64,000 nucleotides of DNA from Roseateles sp. (GCA_019234295.1 JAFALK010000015.1:25259-89258); one strand, 5' to 3'. Positions 1 through 7,490 are shown, numbered from the stretch's first letter. The notes: generated by a model from the letters alone, not told the origin. Numbers and translations: made by a program.

Positions 1-135
1 ACGGCTGGCTGGTCAGCCCGCTGTTCGTCGCTTGCATGTGCAAGCTGCCCGCAGAGGGTGCAAATCGCTTCCCGCCGCTCTAGCGAGCCCTTTGCGGGCT
101 GTCTCAAATCTCGACCTGGCGACCGGGGCGGCCGC

Positions 136-576
136 TCAGACCTTGGCGAGGAAGGCTGCCGCATCACCTGCTTCACACTGCCAATCTGCGAATACGGCAA
201 CCAGATTGCATTCCACGCAGTGGCAAGCGATGTAGTACCAGCGCACGTTATGCGTGCCCGCGTGCACCGAGACGCCGGACATCAGCTCGAACACCTCGTT
301 CTCGCACACGCACTCGTGCGTCTCCGGCGCGGCTCCTTCAACGTAGTCCGCACTGTCGCCCATCAGGTGTTCCTGCCCGCAGTCGGTGCAGGTGCGGATG
401 GCCACACCGGCCTCTTCATCGGTCTGCAGCGCGAAGGTCCGGCACCCGCAATCGCATTTGGACGCAGCAAACCTGACGGCCTCATGGCGATTTGCAATGC
501 TGTAGCTGCGCAGCTCGGCTTGGGTGTCGCCGGACGTCGTCCCGTACCAGAACTCGCCCTTCTTCGTCAGTGCCAT
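136..576 (-). CDS. Hypothetical cysteine-rich (zinc-ribbon-like) protein
   Basis: This gene encodes 146 aa that I do not recognise as a named family. The start is the ATG at 576 (MALTKKGEFWYG); the open frame runs further upstream, but that part is Arg/Pro-rich and looks non-coding. The protein holds four Cys clusters: CDCGC near residue 43, CTDCG near 63, CVCEN near 90 and CHCVEC near 119. This suggests one or two zinc ribbons (inference). Acidic residues and Trp/Tyr are well distributed, as in a real soluble protein. It lies left of the IS110-family element, on the same strand as the prophage genes, so it is probably prophage or prophage-neighbouring cargo. No signal peptide is seen. Confidence 0.55.
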   Translation of the reverse strand: MALTKKGEFWYGTTSGDTQAELRSYSIANRHEAVRFAASKCDCGCRTFALQTDEEAGVAIRTCTDCGQEHLMGDSADYVEGAAPETHECVCENEVFELMSGVSVHAGTHNVRWYYIACHCVECNLVAVFADWQCEAGDAAAFLAKV

Positions 577-879
577 TGATGCTGCTCCATCTCCCAAGAA
601 GGGATTCCTGGCCGGCCTGACGCCAGGCCCGCCTCGTTGGTCGGGATTTTGCCTGGCGGCTCGGCGACTCGGCGTCAATGGGTTGGGTCAAGGTGGTCGC
701 CGACAGGAGCTGCGGACATCTTTCAACGCAGATGCTTGGAGCTTGCGGCCATCGGGCTTCTCAGAATCGAACGGCTCCTATCTCCCATAGCCACTGACCA
801 GGGGAACTGCAGCAGTGCAGCGGTTGCGGCCGGTCGCCGCAATCAGCTCTACTCACGCTGCTCGACATAAAGCAATGGG
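577..879. other. Non-coding stretch left of the IS element
   Basis: About 300 bases with only short overlapping open frames in several phases and no convincing ribosome-binding site or protein-like translation. Its right edge abuts the 12-bp subterminal inverted repeat of the IS element. I see nothing else that can be supported here. Confidence 0.5.
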
Positions 880-880
880 A

Positions 881-958
881 TGGACGCCCCCACCCGTAAC
901 GGCATCAAAGTGCCAAAGTGGAAGTGTCATCAACCACTTGAACCGAGAGGGGCGTCCA
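881..958 (+). promoter_or_regulatory. Leader hairpin that can mask the transposase start
   Basis: TGGACGCCCC at 881-890 is perfectly complementary to GGGGCGTCCA at 949-958. The right arm covers part of the GAGAGGGG ribosome-binding site and ends 2 nt before the ATG at 961. Two smaller hairpins sit in the loop: GGCA/TGCC (901-904 with 911-914) and AAGTGG/CCACTT (916-921 with 934-939). A transcript entering from outside the element would contain both arms and could hide the start; one starting inside would not. The structure is read from the sequence; its role is inferred. Confidence 0.5.
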
Positions 959-960
959 CC

Positions 961-1998
961 ATGAAGATTACGACTGTTGGTATCGACCTGGCAAAGAATG
1001 TGTTCCAGGTTCACGCTGTTGATGAACACGGCAAGGTCGCTCTGCGCAAGCAACTGCGTCGCGACCAGATGACTGCGTTCTTCGTGAACCTGCCGCCTTG
1101 CCTTATCGGCATGGAGGCCTGTGGCACCGCCCACCACTGGGCGCGTACGCTGCAGGGGTTCGGTCACACGGTGCGCCTGATGTCGCCTCAGTTCGTCAAG
1201 CCGTACGTGAAGAGCAACAAGAACGATGTCGCCGACGCTGAGGCCATCTGCGAGGCCGTCATGAGACCGAACATGCGGTTCGTGCCGGTGAAGAGCGTCG
1301 AACAGCAGGCCGTGCTGTCGCTACACCGAGCGCGCCAGGGCTTTGTCATTGCCCGCACAGCGCAGGCCAACCAGATACGAAGCCTGCTCGGCGAGTTTGG
1401 TCTCATCATGCCGAAGGGCATCTCGCACGTCGCCAAGCAGGTGCCCAGCTTGCTCGATGACGCGAGCAATCGACTTCCAGCGACGTTCCGTCAACTGATT
1501 GCTCGCCTGACCGAGCACCTCAAGGACCTGGACACACTGGTCGACGAGCTCGAGGATCAAATCAAGGCATGGCATCGCAGCAGCGAGCTGAGCCTGCGGC
1601 TCGAGAAGATTCCCGGCATCGGCCCACTGGGAGCCAGCGCGCTGGTGGCCTCCATTGCCGACGCGAACAGCTTCGCCAACGGTCGCCAACTCTCGGCATG
1701 GCTCGGCCTGGTGCCCAGGCAGCATTCCAGCGGAGGCAAACCGACGCTGCTGGGCATCAGCAAGCGCGGCGACGTGTACCTGCGAACGTTGCTGATTCAC
1801 GGCGCTCGCTCGGCTATCGTCGCGGCCCAGAGGAAGGTCGTGAACACGAACGTGTGGTTAGCCGGCTTGCTCAATCGACGACATCCGAACGTGGCGGCCG
1901 TCGCGTTGGCCAACAAGAATGTGAGAACGGTGTGGGCGTTATTGGCTCATGGGCGTGAGTTCCGGCCCAACTATGTGCCGGCGCAACTTGCCGCATAG
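961..1998 (+). CDS. IS110-family transposase (DEDD recombinase)
   Basis: 345 aa, the usual length for the family. The N-terminal DEDD domain shows GIDLAKN (first Asp), GMEACG (Glu) and KNDVADAEAI (Asp pair). A coiled-coil-like middle follows, then the C-terminal Tnp_20 domain with PGIGPLGA near residue 218 and QHSSGGK near residue 257, which supplies the catalytic Ser region. Family members excise and integrate the element through a circular intermediate guided by an element-encoded RNA. The start is the ATG at 961, preceded by a GAGAGGGG ribosome-binding site; an in-frame extension to 880 crosses the terminal repeat and is rejected. The frame looks intact, so the element may be active. Orientation is opposite to the prophage genes. 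Confidence 0.93.
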   Translation: MKITTVGIDLAKNVFQVHAVDEHGKVALRKQLRRDQMTAFFVNLPPCLIGMEACGTAHHWARTLQGFGHTVRLMSPQFVKPYVKSNKNDVADAEAICEAVMRPNMRFVPVKSVEQQAVLSLHRARQGFVIARTAQANQIRSLLGEFGLIMPKGISHVAKQVPSLLDDASNRLPATFRQLIARLTEHLKDLDTLVDELEDQIKAWHRSSELSLRLEKIPGIGPLGASALVASIADANSFANGRQLSAWLGLVPRQHSSGGKPTLLGISKRGDVYLRTLLIHGARSAIVAAQRKVVNTNVWLAGLLNRRHPNVAAVALANKNVRTVWALLAHGREFRPNYVPAQLAA

Positions 1999-2029
1999 CG
2001 ACACAACCAGTCAAGCGACACTCAGGAGA

Positions 2030-2190
2030 ACGAACCGCCGATTGCTCAGGCAATCACGCAGTGATGGCAAGACAGGTTAGACCGTGGTCGGCGAAGCCCA
2101 GAATGACCGGAGCACCTTGAGTGCGAAAAACCGATTGAGGAGCCGACCAGCAAATCCCATCAGGGACAGCGGTGACAAGCCGCAGCAAAA
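2030..2190 (+). ncRNA. Candidate guide RNA (seekRNA/bridge RNA) of the IS1111-type element
   Basis: The long non-coding right end of the element can form several stems: GATTGC/GCAATC (2040-2045 with 2050-2055), GGTCGGC/GCCGACC (2086-2092 with 2142-2148) enclosing GCAC/GTGC (2112-2115 with 2121-2124), and GCGG/CCGC (2169-2172 with 2180-2183). IS110-family elements encode a guide RNA in a non-coding end, and in the IS1111 group this lies downstream of the transposase gene. RNA boundaries and the target-binding loops are not determined here. Confidence 0.45.
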
Positions 2191-2218
2191 GTCCGAATGT
2201 ACGGGTGCAATCGAACCT

Positions 2219-2758
2219 TCATGCCGTCATCAACTGATTGCTTGGCAAACCGGGGGCGTCCATGTACGGATCATTCGGCGGTGCCTGCACGGGGCCGCCC
2301 TGTGGCGCATGCTGCGAGCCGCTCAGCGCCGCCAGAACGGGATCCTGATCCCCTGGGCCGGCGCTGCTCGTTGGCGTCATCGCGCCGCTGTTCTTCAGCC
2401 CTTGAAACGTGTCCGCCACCTTGCCCACATAGCTCTGGGTCAGTGGGCCCCAGTTCTGCGGATCCGTGCCACCGTGATAGGCCGCCACGGCAGCCTCGAG
2501 GTTGCCCTGATAGCGATCCAGGTTCTGCCGAATCAGCGAGGCGGCGCCGAAGATCGACTGCGCGGGGTCGGTCGGATCGATACCCAGTGCTTTGGCCGTG
2601 TCTGGCATCATCTGCATCAGGCCGATCGCGCCCTTGGGGCTGACGGCCTGCGGGTTGAAGTTGCTCTCCACGTGCGCCTGGGCCCGCAACAGATCTGGAT
2701 CGATGCCGAAGCGCTGCCCCGCGGCCTGGAAGACGGGATCGAGGGTATCGGTGCTCAT
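2219..2758 (-). CDS. Phage lytic transglycosylase (SLT domain), 3' end probably altered by IS insertion
   Basis: 179 aa as it stands. Residues ~10-110 form an SLT/lysozyme-like fold: HVESNFNP with the catalytic Glu, GAIGLMQMMPDTA, and AAYHGG with the usual aromatic-Gly pattern. The enzyme cleaves peptidoglycan glycan strands. In phages such domains sit on virion-internal or tail proteins that open the wall for DNA entry. The start is the ATG at 2758, overlapping the upstream gene's stop by 4 nt (ATGA). The last ~15 codons lie between the IS inverted repeat and the stop, so the natural C-terminus was probably lost. Its position after a large virion-like gene supports an ejection role rather than host lysis. 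Confidence 0.8.
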   Translation of the reverse strand: MSTDTLDPVFQAAGQRFGIDPDLLRAQAHVESNFNPQAVSPKGAIGLMQMMPDTAKALGIDPTDPAQSIFGAASLIRQNLDRYQGNLEAAVAAYHGGTDPQNWGPLTQSYVGKVADTFQGLKNSGAMTPTSSAGPGDQDPVLAALSGSQHAPQGGPVQAPPNDPYMDAPGLPSNQLMTA

Positions 2759-4617
2759 TGAATCCATCCTTGCTGCTTGGCCAACTGGTACTTGTTCAGG
2801 AGTGCTGCGCGATCAGCGGCAGACATGTTCTGCGTGAACTGCGCGAGGCGTCCGGGATCGAACTGGCCGATAGCGGAGAGCTGGTAGACGCGGGGATCGA
2901 AGCCCTGGCGCCAGCCTTGTTCGAACTGGGCCTGGTTCATCGGTGAGTTGCCCGGCTGCTGAGCCCACTGCTGCTGGGCTTTGGCCTTGGCCTGTAGCGC
3001 GAGCTCGGAGCCCTTGTTCCAGAGCGCCACGTCCTGCACGGCCTGGGGGAACATGCCCTTGTTGACGTTCGCCGCGATCTGCGCATCGAGCTGGGCGTCT
3101 GTTCCGGTGCCACCGGCTGCCTGCCAATTCCGATTCGCGTTCTGCTGCATGAACTTGGTGATCTCGCTGTAGCGCGCCACGTCGGTCCTCGGGTCCATGC
3201 CCACCAGGCCCGCCAGCCGAGCGCCGATCGCGGTGTCGGCAAACGCGCCCTGCATCTTGTTCTTCCAATCCTGGTTCGGTCCGGTGGCCACGCCGCTGCG
3301 CGACAGCGCCAGGATGTTGTCGAGCACGTTGACGCGCGTTGGACTCTCCGAGGCCTGCCGCTGCAGGTCCGTCATGCGCGCCGCGCCGGCCGTCCCCAGG
3401 TCGCTCTCGCCAGGGCCGAGCTTGGTTGTCGGTGGTTGCCAGCCCGGCGCCGTATAGCCGGCGAAGCGCCCCGGGCTGAGGCCGCCCTGGCCGACTTGAG
3501 CGGGGGCCCCTTGCGGGCCAGCTGCCGGGCCGAAGAACTGGCCGCCCGGCACCATCGTCTCGCGCCCAGTCTGCTTGTCGATCGACGGGAACAGCGTGCC
3601 GCGACTGCGGCCGCCGGCTTCGGCTTCAGCCTGGGTCTGTGCGACGCCGGCCGCGCCGGCCATCGGCCGCACGCCGATCATGTTGCCGTTCATGTCGAAG
3701 ACCGGCTCAGCTCCTTGGGGAACTGCTGGATTGAAGCGCCGCGACCCATCCGGATTGAGGGTCCAACTGCCTGGCCGCGCATTCTCCGGGGCGATGTAGG
3801 TCTGCTTGCTGATCCAGGCGCCCATGATCTGGCGCCCGACCTGCGAATTCGGATCGATGCCCATGGAGGTCAGCGACTTGCTGAAGTCCGTGCGGTTGTC
3901 GGAGCGCTGGATGAACTGCGTCATGTAGGCGTTCGGGTCCGCCATGTAGGCCATGTACGCCTGCTGCGGCGACATCCCAGGCATCTGCAGCGGACCGCCC
4001 TGGGGCGAGGCATAGGCCTGCGGAGGAAAGCCTTGAGGCGCAGAGGCTTGCGATCCCGATGGCGGAGGCATCTGTTGACCCTTGCCTCCTGCCAGGCCAC
4101 TGCCATTGGACACAGGTGCCGCGGGTTGCGCGTTGGGGCCGGCGGGATCGGTCGGACTCGGCTGTTGAGCCTGCAGCGGCGCATCGTTGGCGTGCAGCGA
4201 CTCATGACCAACGTCAGGGCCCAGCGCAGTCGACGTGGGCGAAGTGTGTGCACCGGGCGCCGCACCGGCCGGCACCGTAGGTGCGCTGGGAACGCCCTGG
4301 GCGCCACCGGTTCCGGGCGGGGAGAACCCAAACTGCGCGGCCATCGCTCGGTTGCCCGTGGCCATCGCGTTGGCCTGGTCCTGAATCGACTGATCGCCGA
4401 GCTTGGCGCCCTCGTAGGCCTGCAGCATTTTCGCGAGTCCCTGGGTCCAGGAGACACGGCCGCGCGGGTCGTAGTCGATCGGCGCCATGCTCTGGCCCAT
4501 CAACGCGTCGGCCAACTTGGCGCGCCGTTGCGCCTCTAGCTGCTGAAGGACGTAGTTGGGGTCTTGCGCGGCGACTGGATTCATTCCGCCGGGCTGGAAG
4601 TTCTGCACATTGGCCAT
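2755..4617 (-). CDS. Large Gln/Pro/Gly-rich phage protein, probable virion (ejection) protein
   Basis: 620 aa with no domain I can name. The N-terminal ~75 residues are helical and charged (VLQQLEAQRRAK). Residues ~75-190 are low-complexity Ala/Pro/Gly/Ser/Gln. The C-terminal ~200 residues look folded, with many Gln and Ala helices (for example QQNANRNWQ and LALQAKAKAQQQ). It has no signal peptide or membrane segment. It overlaps the transglycosylase gene by 4 nt, and a short Gln-rich gene precedes it. In podoviruses such as P22 and T7, large helical internal proteins are encoded next to a transglycosylase and are ejected with the DNA. That role is inferred from context and composition only. 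Confidence 0.6.
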   Translation of the reverse strand: MANVQNFQPGGMNPVAAQDPNYVLQQLEAQRRAKLADALMGQSMAPIDYDPRGRVSWTQGLAKMLQAYEGAKLGDQSIQDQANAMATGNRAMAAQFGFSPPGTGGAQGVPSAPTVPAGAAPGAHTSPTSTALGPDVGHESLHANDAPLQAQQPSPTDPAGPNAQPAAPVSNGSGLAGGKGQQMPPPSGSQASAPQGFPPQAYASPQGGPLQMPGMSPQQAYMAYMADPNAYMTQFIQRSDNRTDFSKSLTSMGIDPNSQVGRQIMGAWISKQTYIAPENARPGSWTLNPDGSRRFNPAVPQGAEPVFDMNGNMIGVRPMAGAAGVAQTQAEAEAGGRSRGTLFPSIDKQTGRETMVPGGQFFGPAAGPQGAPAQVGQGGLSPGRFAGYTAPGWQPPTTKLGPGESDLGTAGAARMTDLQRQASESPTRVNVLDNILALSRSGVATGPNQDWKNKMQGAFADTAIGARLAGLVGMDPRTDVARYSEITKFMQQNANRNWQAAGGTGTDAQLDAQIAANVNKGMFPQAVQDVALWNKGSELALQAKAKAQQQWAQQPGNSPMNQAQFEQGWRQGFDPRVYQLSAIGQFDPGRLAQFTQNMSAADRAALLNKYQLAKQQGWIQ

Positions 4618-4627
4618 GTGATTGCCC

Positions 4628-4969
4628 TCAGTTGCTCGGCGTAGTCCAGCCCTGCTGTAGCGCGAGCGCGCCGAGCGGATCCTGGCTCGTGTTGGCGTTG
4701 TTCAGTGCGGCCTGCGGAACGCTGCTGCCCAGCTGGAACGGCTGCGGCTGTTGCTGCTGATTCCACAGTCGCGCGGCCACCATGGAATTGGCCAGCGTGC
4801 CCAACCCCTGAAGAGGCGAATAGGCGCCGCGAGGATTGACCTGCGGTTGCTGACCCATCAGCATCATCGCCATCTTCTGCTGCGGCGTGAGCTGCTGGGA
4901 CTGCGACGGGTCCGGTTGCTGAGGATCGCCGTAGGAGCCAGGCAACGTCGGCGTGGAGTTGATGTTCAT
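4628..4969 (-). CDS. Small Gln/Pro-rich phage protein
   Basis: 113 aa with about one residue in six being Gln, including QQQQPQPF near residue 72, plus a Met-rich stretch (KMAMMLMG) near residue 32. No known domain is recognised. It starts at an ATG (4969) and ends 10 nt before the 620-aa gene on the same strand, so the two are almost certainly cotranscribed. The shared composition with its larger neighbour (Gln, Pro, Asn) suggests a small companion virion or ejection protein. This is context-based inference. Confidence 0.5.
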   Translation of the reverse strand: MNINSTPTLPGSYGDPQQPDPSQSQQLTPQQKMAMMLMGQQPQVNPRGAYSPLQGLGTLANSMVAARLWNQQQQPQPFQLGSSVPQAALNNANTSQDPLGALALQQGWTTPSN

Positions 4970-4994
4970 GGTTACCTTTCGGTCGGCTTGTGGA

Positions 4995-5348
4995 TCAATT
5001 CATCGACTCGCCAACCGTGTGCCACGGCAGCATCGTGAGGTGGGCGGCAAGTTGCGGGACAGGAATCCGGGTGCCGTCGGGCAGGATCACCTCCAACGCC
5101 CCCGGGAAAGCCGAAATGAGTCCGCCCGCGGCCTGCACGATGGGCAGCAGCCAGGGCATCTCGCTGGCCACGACCTCCGCGACGAACCAGCGGAAGCGCT
5201 GATCGCAGAAGGCGTTTTGATCTGAGGTCAACCCATTCGAAGCCGCCGGATCCTGGTCTTCGAAGCAGGTCCACGGCGTGAAGATGGGCACGGTCGCGCG
5301 GCTGGGCCGTTCACCGTTCTGGGAGAGCTCTTGCTGGGCCTGCATCAC
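4995..5348 (-). CDS. Hypothetical phage protein
   Basis: 117 aa, unrecognised. It starts at a GTG (5348) that overlaps the previous gene's stop by 4 nt (GTGA); an ATG directly follows and could be used instead. The protein is aromatic and acidic, with FTPWTCFEDQD near residue 23, RFRWFVAEVV near 51 and a compact ending that reads like a folded globular domain. It has no signal peptide or membrane segment. The tight overlap with both neighbours places it in the prophage late-gene run, and its position suggests a small structural or connector protein. No sequence feature proves this. Confidence 0.5.
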   Translation of the reverse strand: MMQAQQELSQNGERPSRATVPIFTPWTCFEDQDPAASNGLTSDQNAFCDQRFRWFVAEVVASEMPWLLPIVQAAGGLISAFPGALEVILPDGTRIPVPQLAAHLTMLPWHTVGESMN

Positions 5349-5566
5349 GCCGCCTCCAGGCGATGGCGAATGAGGCCGGCAACCGCCTGCACGTCGTCTT
5401 CCCGGTACGCGGGTTGGCCGTCAGACAGGATGGGCGTCAGGCCGGCGCGGCCCGCGCTGCTGTAGCCGGCTAGCGCTGCGGCCTCGAGCAGTTGGAAGGC
5501 AGCGGCCCTGGGCGAGAGCAATCGGCCGGCGAGTGGCTTGGGAGCGGGAGCAATCGCTGCATGCAT
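5345..5566 (-). CDS. Hypothetical small phage protein
   Basis: 73 aa. The first ~25 residues are Ala/Pro-rich. The rest (AALAGYSSAGRAG, then EDDVQAVAGLIRHRLEA) resembles a small helical domain. It starts at an ATG at 5566, 4 nt after the upstream stop, and its stop overlaps the next start. The overlapping arrangement is the main reason to call it. Function unknown. Confidence 0.4.
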   Translation of the reverse strand: MHAAIAPAPKPLAGRLLSPRAAAFQLLEAAALAGYSSAGRAGLTPILSDGQPAYREDDVQAVAGLIRHRLEAA

Positions 5567-5570
5567 GGCG

Positions 5571-5912
5571 TCAGTCCTCAGAAATTTCCCGCATGGTCAG
5601 CTGTCTCACGATGCGGCTGCAAGCCTTCCCGGAACTTTGGGCGGTGCCGCTCTGCGGTGCACACGGTGGAAGTTCCGGAACGGCTGTGAGCCGAGGCAGC
5701 TTCAGCGCGGCCGGCAGCGTCCAGCGCATCCGGTCTCCGCCGAGCATCTGCGGCGCCGGGAAGCGATCGGCCCAGGCCATGCGGATCAGCGCGAGGTCGA
5801 TCAGCTCCTGTTGCGAGCGGCCGGGGTGCAGCGCACGCAGCACCTGCAGGGCTTCCTGTGCGGCCGGGCCAGGAAGCCACTCCACGCGAGGTTGACGAGG
5901 CTTGCGCGACAT
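5571..5912 (-). CDS. Hypothetical phage protein
   Basis: 113 aa from the ATG at 5912 (MSRKPRQPRVEW). The longer open frame upstream overlaps the PP-loop gene and is not protein-like. Residues ~15-60 form a predicted helical region (AAQEALQVLRAL, then SQQELIDLALIRMAWADRF). The C-terminal third is Pro/Ser-rich with basic residues. It lies 10 nt downstream of the PP-loop gene on the same strand. No family is recognised. It could be a head-tail connector or a small DNA-binding protein, but the sequence does not decide this. Confidence 0.45.
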   Translation of the reverse strand: MSRKPRQPRVEWLPGPAAQEALQVLRALHPGRSQQELIDLALIRMAWADRFPAPQMLGGDRMRWTLPAALKLPRLTAVPELPPCAPQSGTAQSSGKACSRIVRQLTMREISED

Positions 5913-5922
5913 TGGCGTCCAG

Positions 5923-6801
5923 TCAGCTGCTGCGGATGCCCGCAAGGTCGAGCATGACCGCATGCCAGCGCTGCACGACTGCGGTGTCCGGCGACGGCTC
6001 ATCCAAGTCATTAGCCCCGATCGCAGCCCGCAGATACCGTCGCTCGCGGTCTTGCGCCTGGTCGATCACCTTCAGCCGGCGCTCCACTTCGGCCGCAGCC
6101 GCAGTGTGGTGATCGCGCAGGTAGCGCAGCAGCGGCTCGCGCTCGTGCATGTAGGCGGTGCAGTGCAAGCAGTCGAGTGACGTCAGCCCATACGCGTACT
6201 GGGCCGGGATGGGCACGTCCTCCCGCTTGAGGTACTCGAACACCTGCAGCGCCGTCCATTCCTGAATCGGCAACACGATGCTGGCATTGATCTCTCTGAC
6301 AATCGAGCCGTGACGGTATGCGGAGTTGCGTAGACGCTCGTCGTCTCGCTGGCCTCGAATGAGCGCCTTCACGCCTGCGGCGGCCAAGGCCTTGTGCATC
6401 GGCAGCCACACGTTGTGGGCGCAGCATTCGTACCGTCCAACCAGCGCGGGATGTTCCTGGTCGGGGTCCAACATACGCCCCAACGGGGAGGAGCCTGCTG
6501 GCACCATGTCCACCGGCCAGCCTGCAGTCTGCTGCGTCTGCACGGCCTGCCCCTGAACCTCGTGAAAGTGCGGCACCATGGCCTTGATGGCATCCATCTG
6601 CGCACGCGTCTCTGGCACCGTGTCGCCGGCGTTGGCCCAGACCACATGGATCCGATCCCACCACGGCCTCGCCAGTTGAAGGCAGGCCAGGCTGTCCTTG
6701 CCGCCCGACAGCTGCAGCGCGACCAGATCGAACTGCGCGACGGCTTCCTCGATCCGCGCCTGCGCTTGGTCGATTCGGGCACTGAGGCCCTGGCTATCCA
6801 C
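5923..6801 (-). CDS. PP-loop ATP pyrophosphatase, PAPS-reductase-like, with CC/CxxC Fe-S-type motif
   Basis: 292 aa. The PP-loop LSGGKDS (residues 31-37) binds and activates ATP in the adenine-nucleotide alpha-hydrolase superfamily, which includes CysH, DndC and tRNA-thiolating enzymes. Cysteines at 126-127 (ECCAHN) and 211/214 (CLHC) give CC-x83-CxxC, the [4Fe-4S] ligand pattern of assimilatory APS reductases. The C-terminal ECGLH-type motif with the catalytic Cys is absent; residues after 231 contain no Cys. It is therefore unlikely to be a true sulfate-assimilation reductase. The start is GTG at 6801, overlapping the upstream stop. Related genes are common in tailed phages, where their role is poorly understood. 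Confidence 0.8.
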   Translation of the reverse strand: MDSQGLSARIDQAQARIEEAVAQFDLVALQLSGGKDSLACLQLARPWWDRIHVVWANAGDTVPETRAQMDAIKAMVPHFHEVQGQAVQTQQTAGWPVDMVPAGSSPLGRMLDPDQEHPALVGRYECCAHNVWLPMHKALAAAGVKALIRGQRDDERLRNSAYRHGSIVREINASIVLPIQEWTALQVFEYLKREDVPIPAQYAYGLTSLDCLHCTAYMHEREPLLRYLRDHHTAAAAEVERRLKVIDQAQDRERRYLRAAIGANDLDEPSPDTAVVQRWHAVMLDLAGIRSS

Positions 6802-7084
6802 GGTCGACCTCTTCGCTTCCGGTCTGCCGCCGCTCGACGATCACCAGCACGTATGTGCCGGCGGGCGCCTCCCGCGTCGCGCGGTCCATGAAATCGGTCT
6901 CGGTCTCGTCCGGCAGCCGATCCCACGAGGGCCCTGAGCCAGTGATGATCCGCGCCGCCTCGCCGTCCTCACGCTGCCCAGCAGCGCCGAAGCGACTGAG
7001 GCTGACGAAGTGCATCTCGCGCGCCGGCGCCAGCTTGCACTCCAGCGCGTCGAGGCGCCTCCTAAGGTTCAGGTTTTTGGCCAT
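6794..7084 (-). CDS. Hypothetical small phage protein
   Basis: 96 aa, unrecognised. It begins MAKNLNLRRRLDALE, a basic amphipathic helix, and ends in a beta-like stretch GTYVLVIVERRQ. Acidic and polar residues dominate the middle. The ATG at 7084 has a GAGAGGG ribosome-binding site, and the gene overlaps the DUF5681 gene by 23 nt and the PP-loop gene by 8 nt. This dense packing favours it being real. Similar small proteins lie between packaging and metabolism genes in other prophages, which says nothing firm about function. Confidence 0.5.
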   Translation of the reverse strand: MAKNLNLRRRLDALECKLAPAREMHFVSLSRFGAAGQREDGEAARIITGSGPSWDRLPDETETDFMDRATREAPAGTYVLVIVERRQTGSEEVDRG

Positions 7085-7490
7085 GCGCCCTCTCCATTGC
7101 TGCGATCCGCTTCGCGAGGTCGTCGGTTTCGATCAGGCCGGCCAGCGCCGACAGTCCCGCCAGCATCTGCGCGGCCTGGCTTGGTGCGAGATCGCCGGCA
7201 CCGGCGGCCTTGAGCACCGCCCTGCCCTGGTCGACCAAACTTCCGTCGGCCGGCAGGCTGATCGGCGCAGCCAGCTCCACCGCCTTGACCGGCGGCAGCA
7301 CGCGCTCGAGCAGCAGGCGCGCGGCCTGGGCGTCGCCGGCCAGCGCGAGCTCGACCTGCTTGGCGATGATCTCGGGCAGGTGCTTCGCGATCGCCGCACG
7401 CAGCTTGCCGATCTCGCCGCTGCCAGGCTTGCGGCCCGCCGGATTGCCGGACGTGCCGCGCGTGAATGGCTTCCCAGTACCACGCGTCAT
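7062..7490 (-). CDS. DUF5681 domain protein (possible small-terminase-like DNA-binding protein)
   Basis: 142 aa. Residues ~7-25 show the DUF5681 signature FTRGTSGNPAGRKPGSG, a Gly/Lys/Arg/Pro motif typical of this family. An Ala/Leu-rich helical region follows (KHLPEIIAKQVELAL). DUF5681 proteins are frequent in phages and integrative elements, often near terminase genes, and are thought to bind DNA. The gene lies about 60 nt downstream of the replicative helicase gene, at the boundary between replication and later modules. A large-terminase gene is not visible nearby, so the packaging role remains unproven. Confidence 0.6.
   Translation of the reverse strand: MTRGTGKPFTRGTSGNPAGRKPGSGEIGKLRAAIAKHLPEIIAKQVELALAGDAQAARLLLERVLPPVKAVELAAPISLPADGSLVDQGRAVLKAAGAGDLAPSQAAQMLAGLSALAGLIETDDLAKRIAAMERAHGQKPEP

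Larger units (their letters stand above)
880..2263 (+). mobile_element. IS110-family (IS1111-group) insertion sequence
   Basis: The element contains one transposase gene (961-1998) and is bounded by a perfect 12-bp inverted repeat: ATGGACGCCCCC at 880-891 and its reverse complement at 2252-2263. Subterminal inverted repeats of about this length, with a few extra bases outside each, are known for the IS1111 group; IS110 proper lacks them. The true tips are therefore probably a few bases further out (inference). No target-site duplication is obvious, as expected for this family. The left non-coding end is short (about 70 bp to the ATG) and the right is long (about 265 bp). The right end overlaps the last codons of the prophage transglycosylase frame, suggesting insertion into that gene. 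Confidence 0.75.

Noticed and set aside
3436..4539. 367-codon plus-strand frame opposite the large phage gene
   Set aside because: Arg/His/Leu-rich mirror of the Gln/Pro-rich gene; no ribosome-binding site or domain.
5923..6801. DndC-type phosphorothioation gene, hence a defence system
   Set aside because: No dndB, dndD, dndE or ssp partner genes lie nearby; neighbours are phage genes, so only a PP-loop call is supported.
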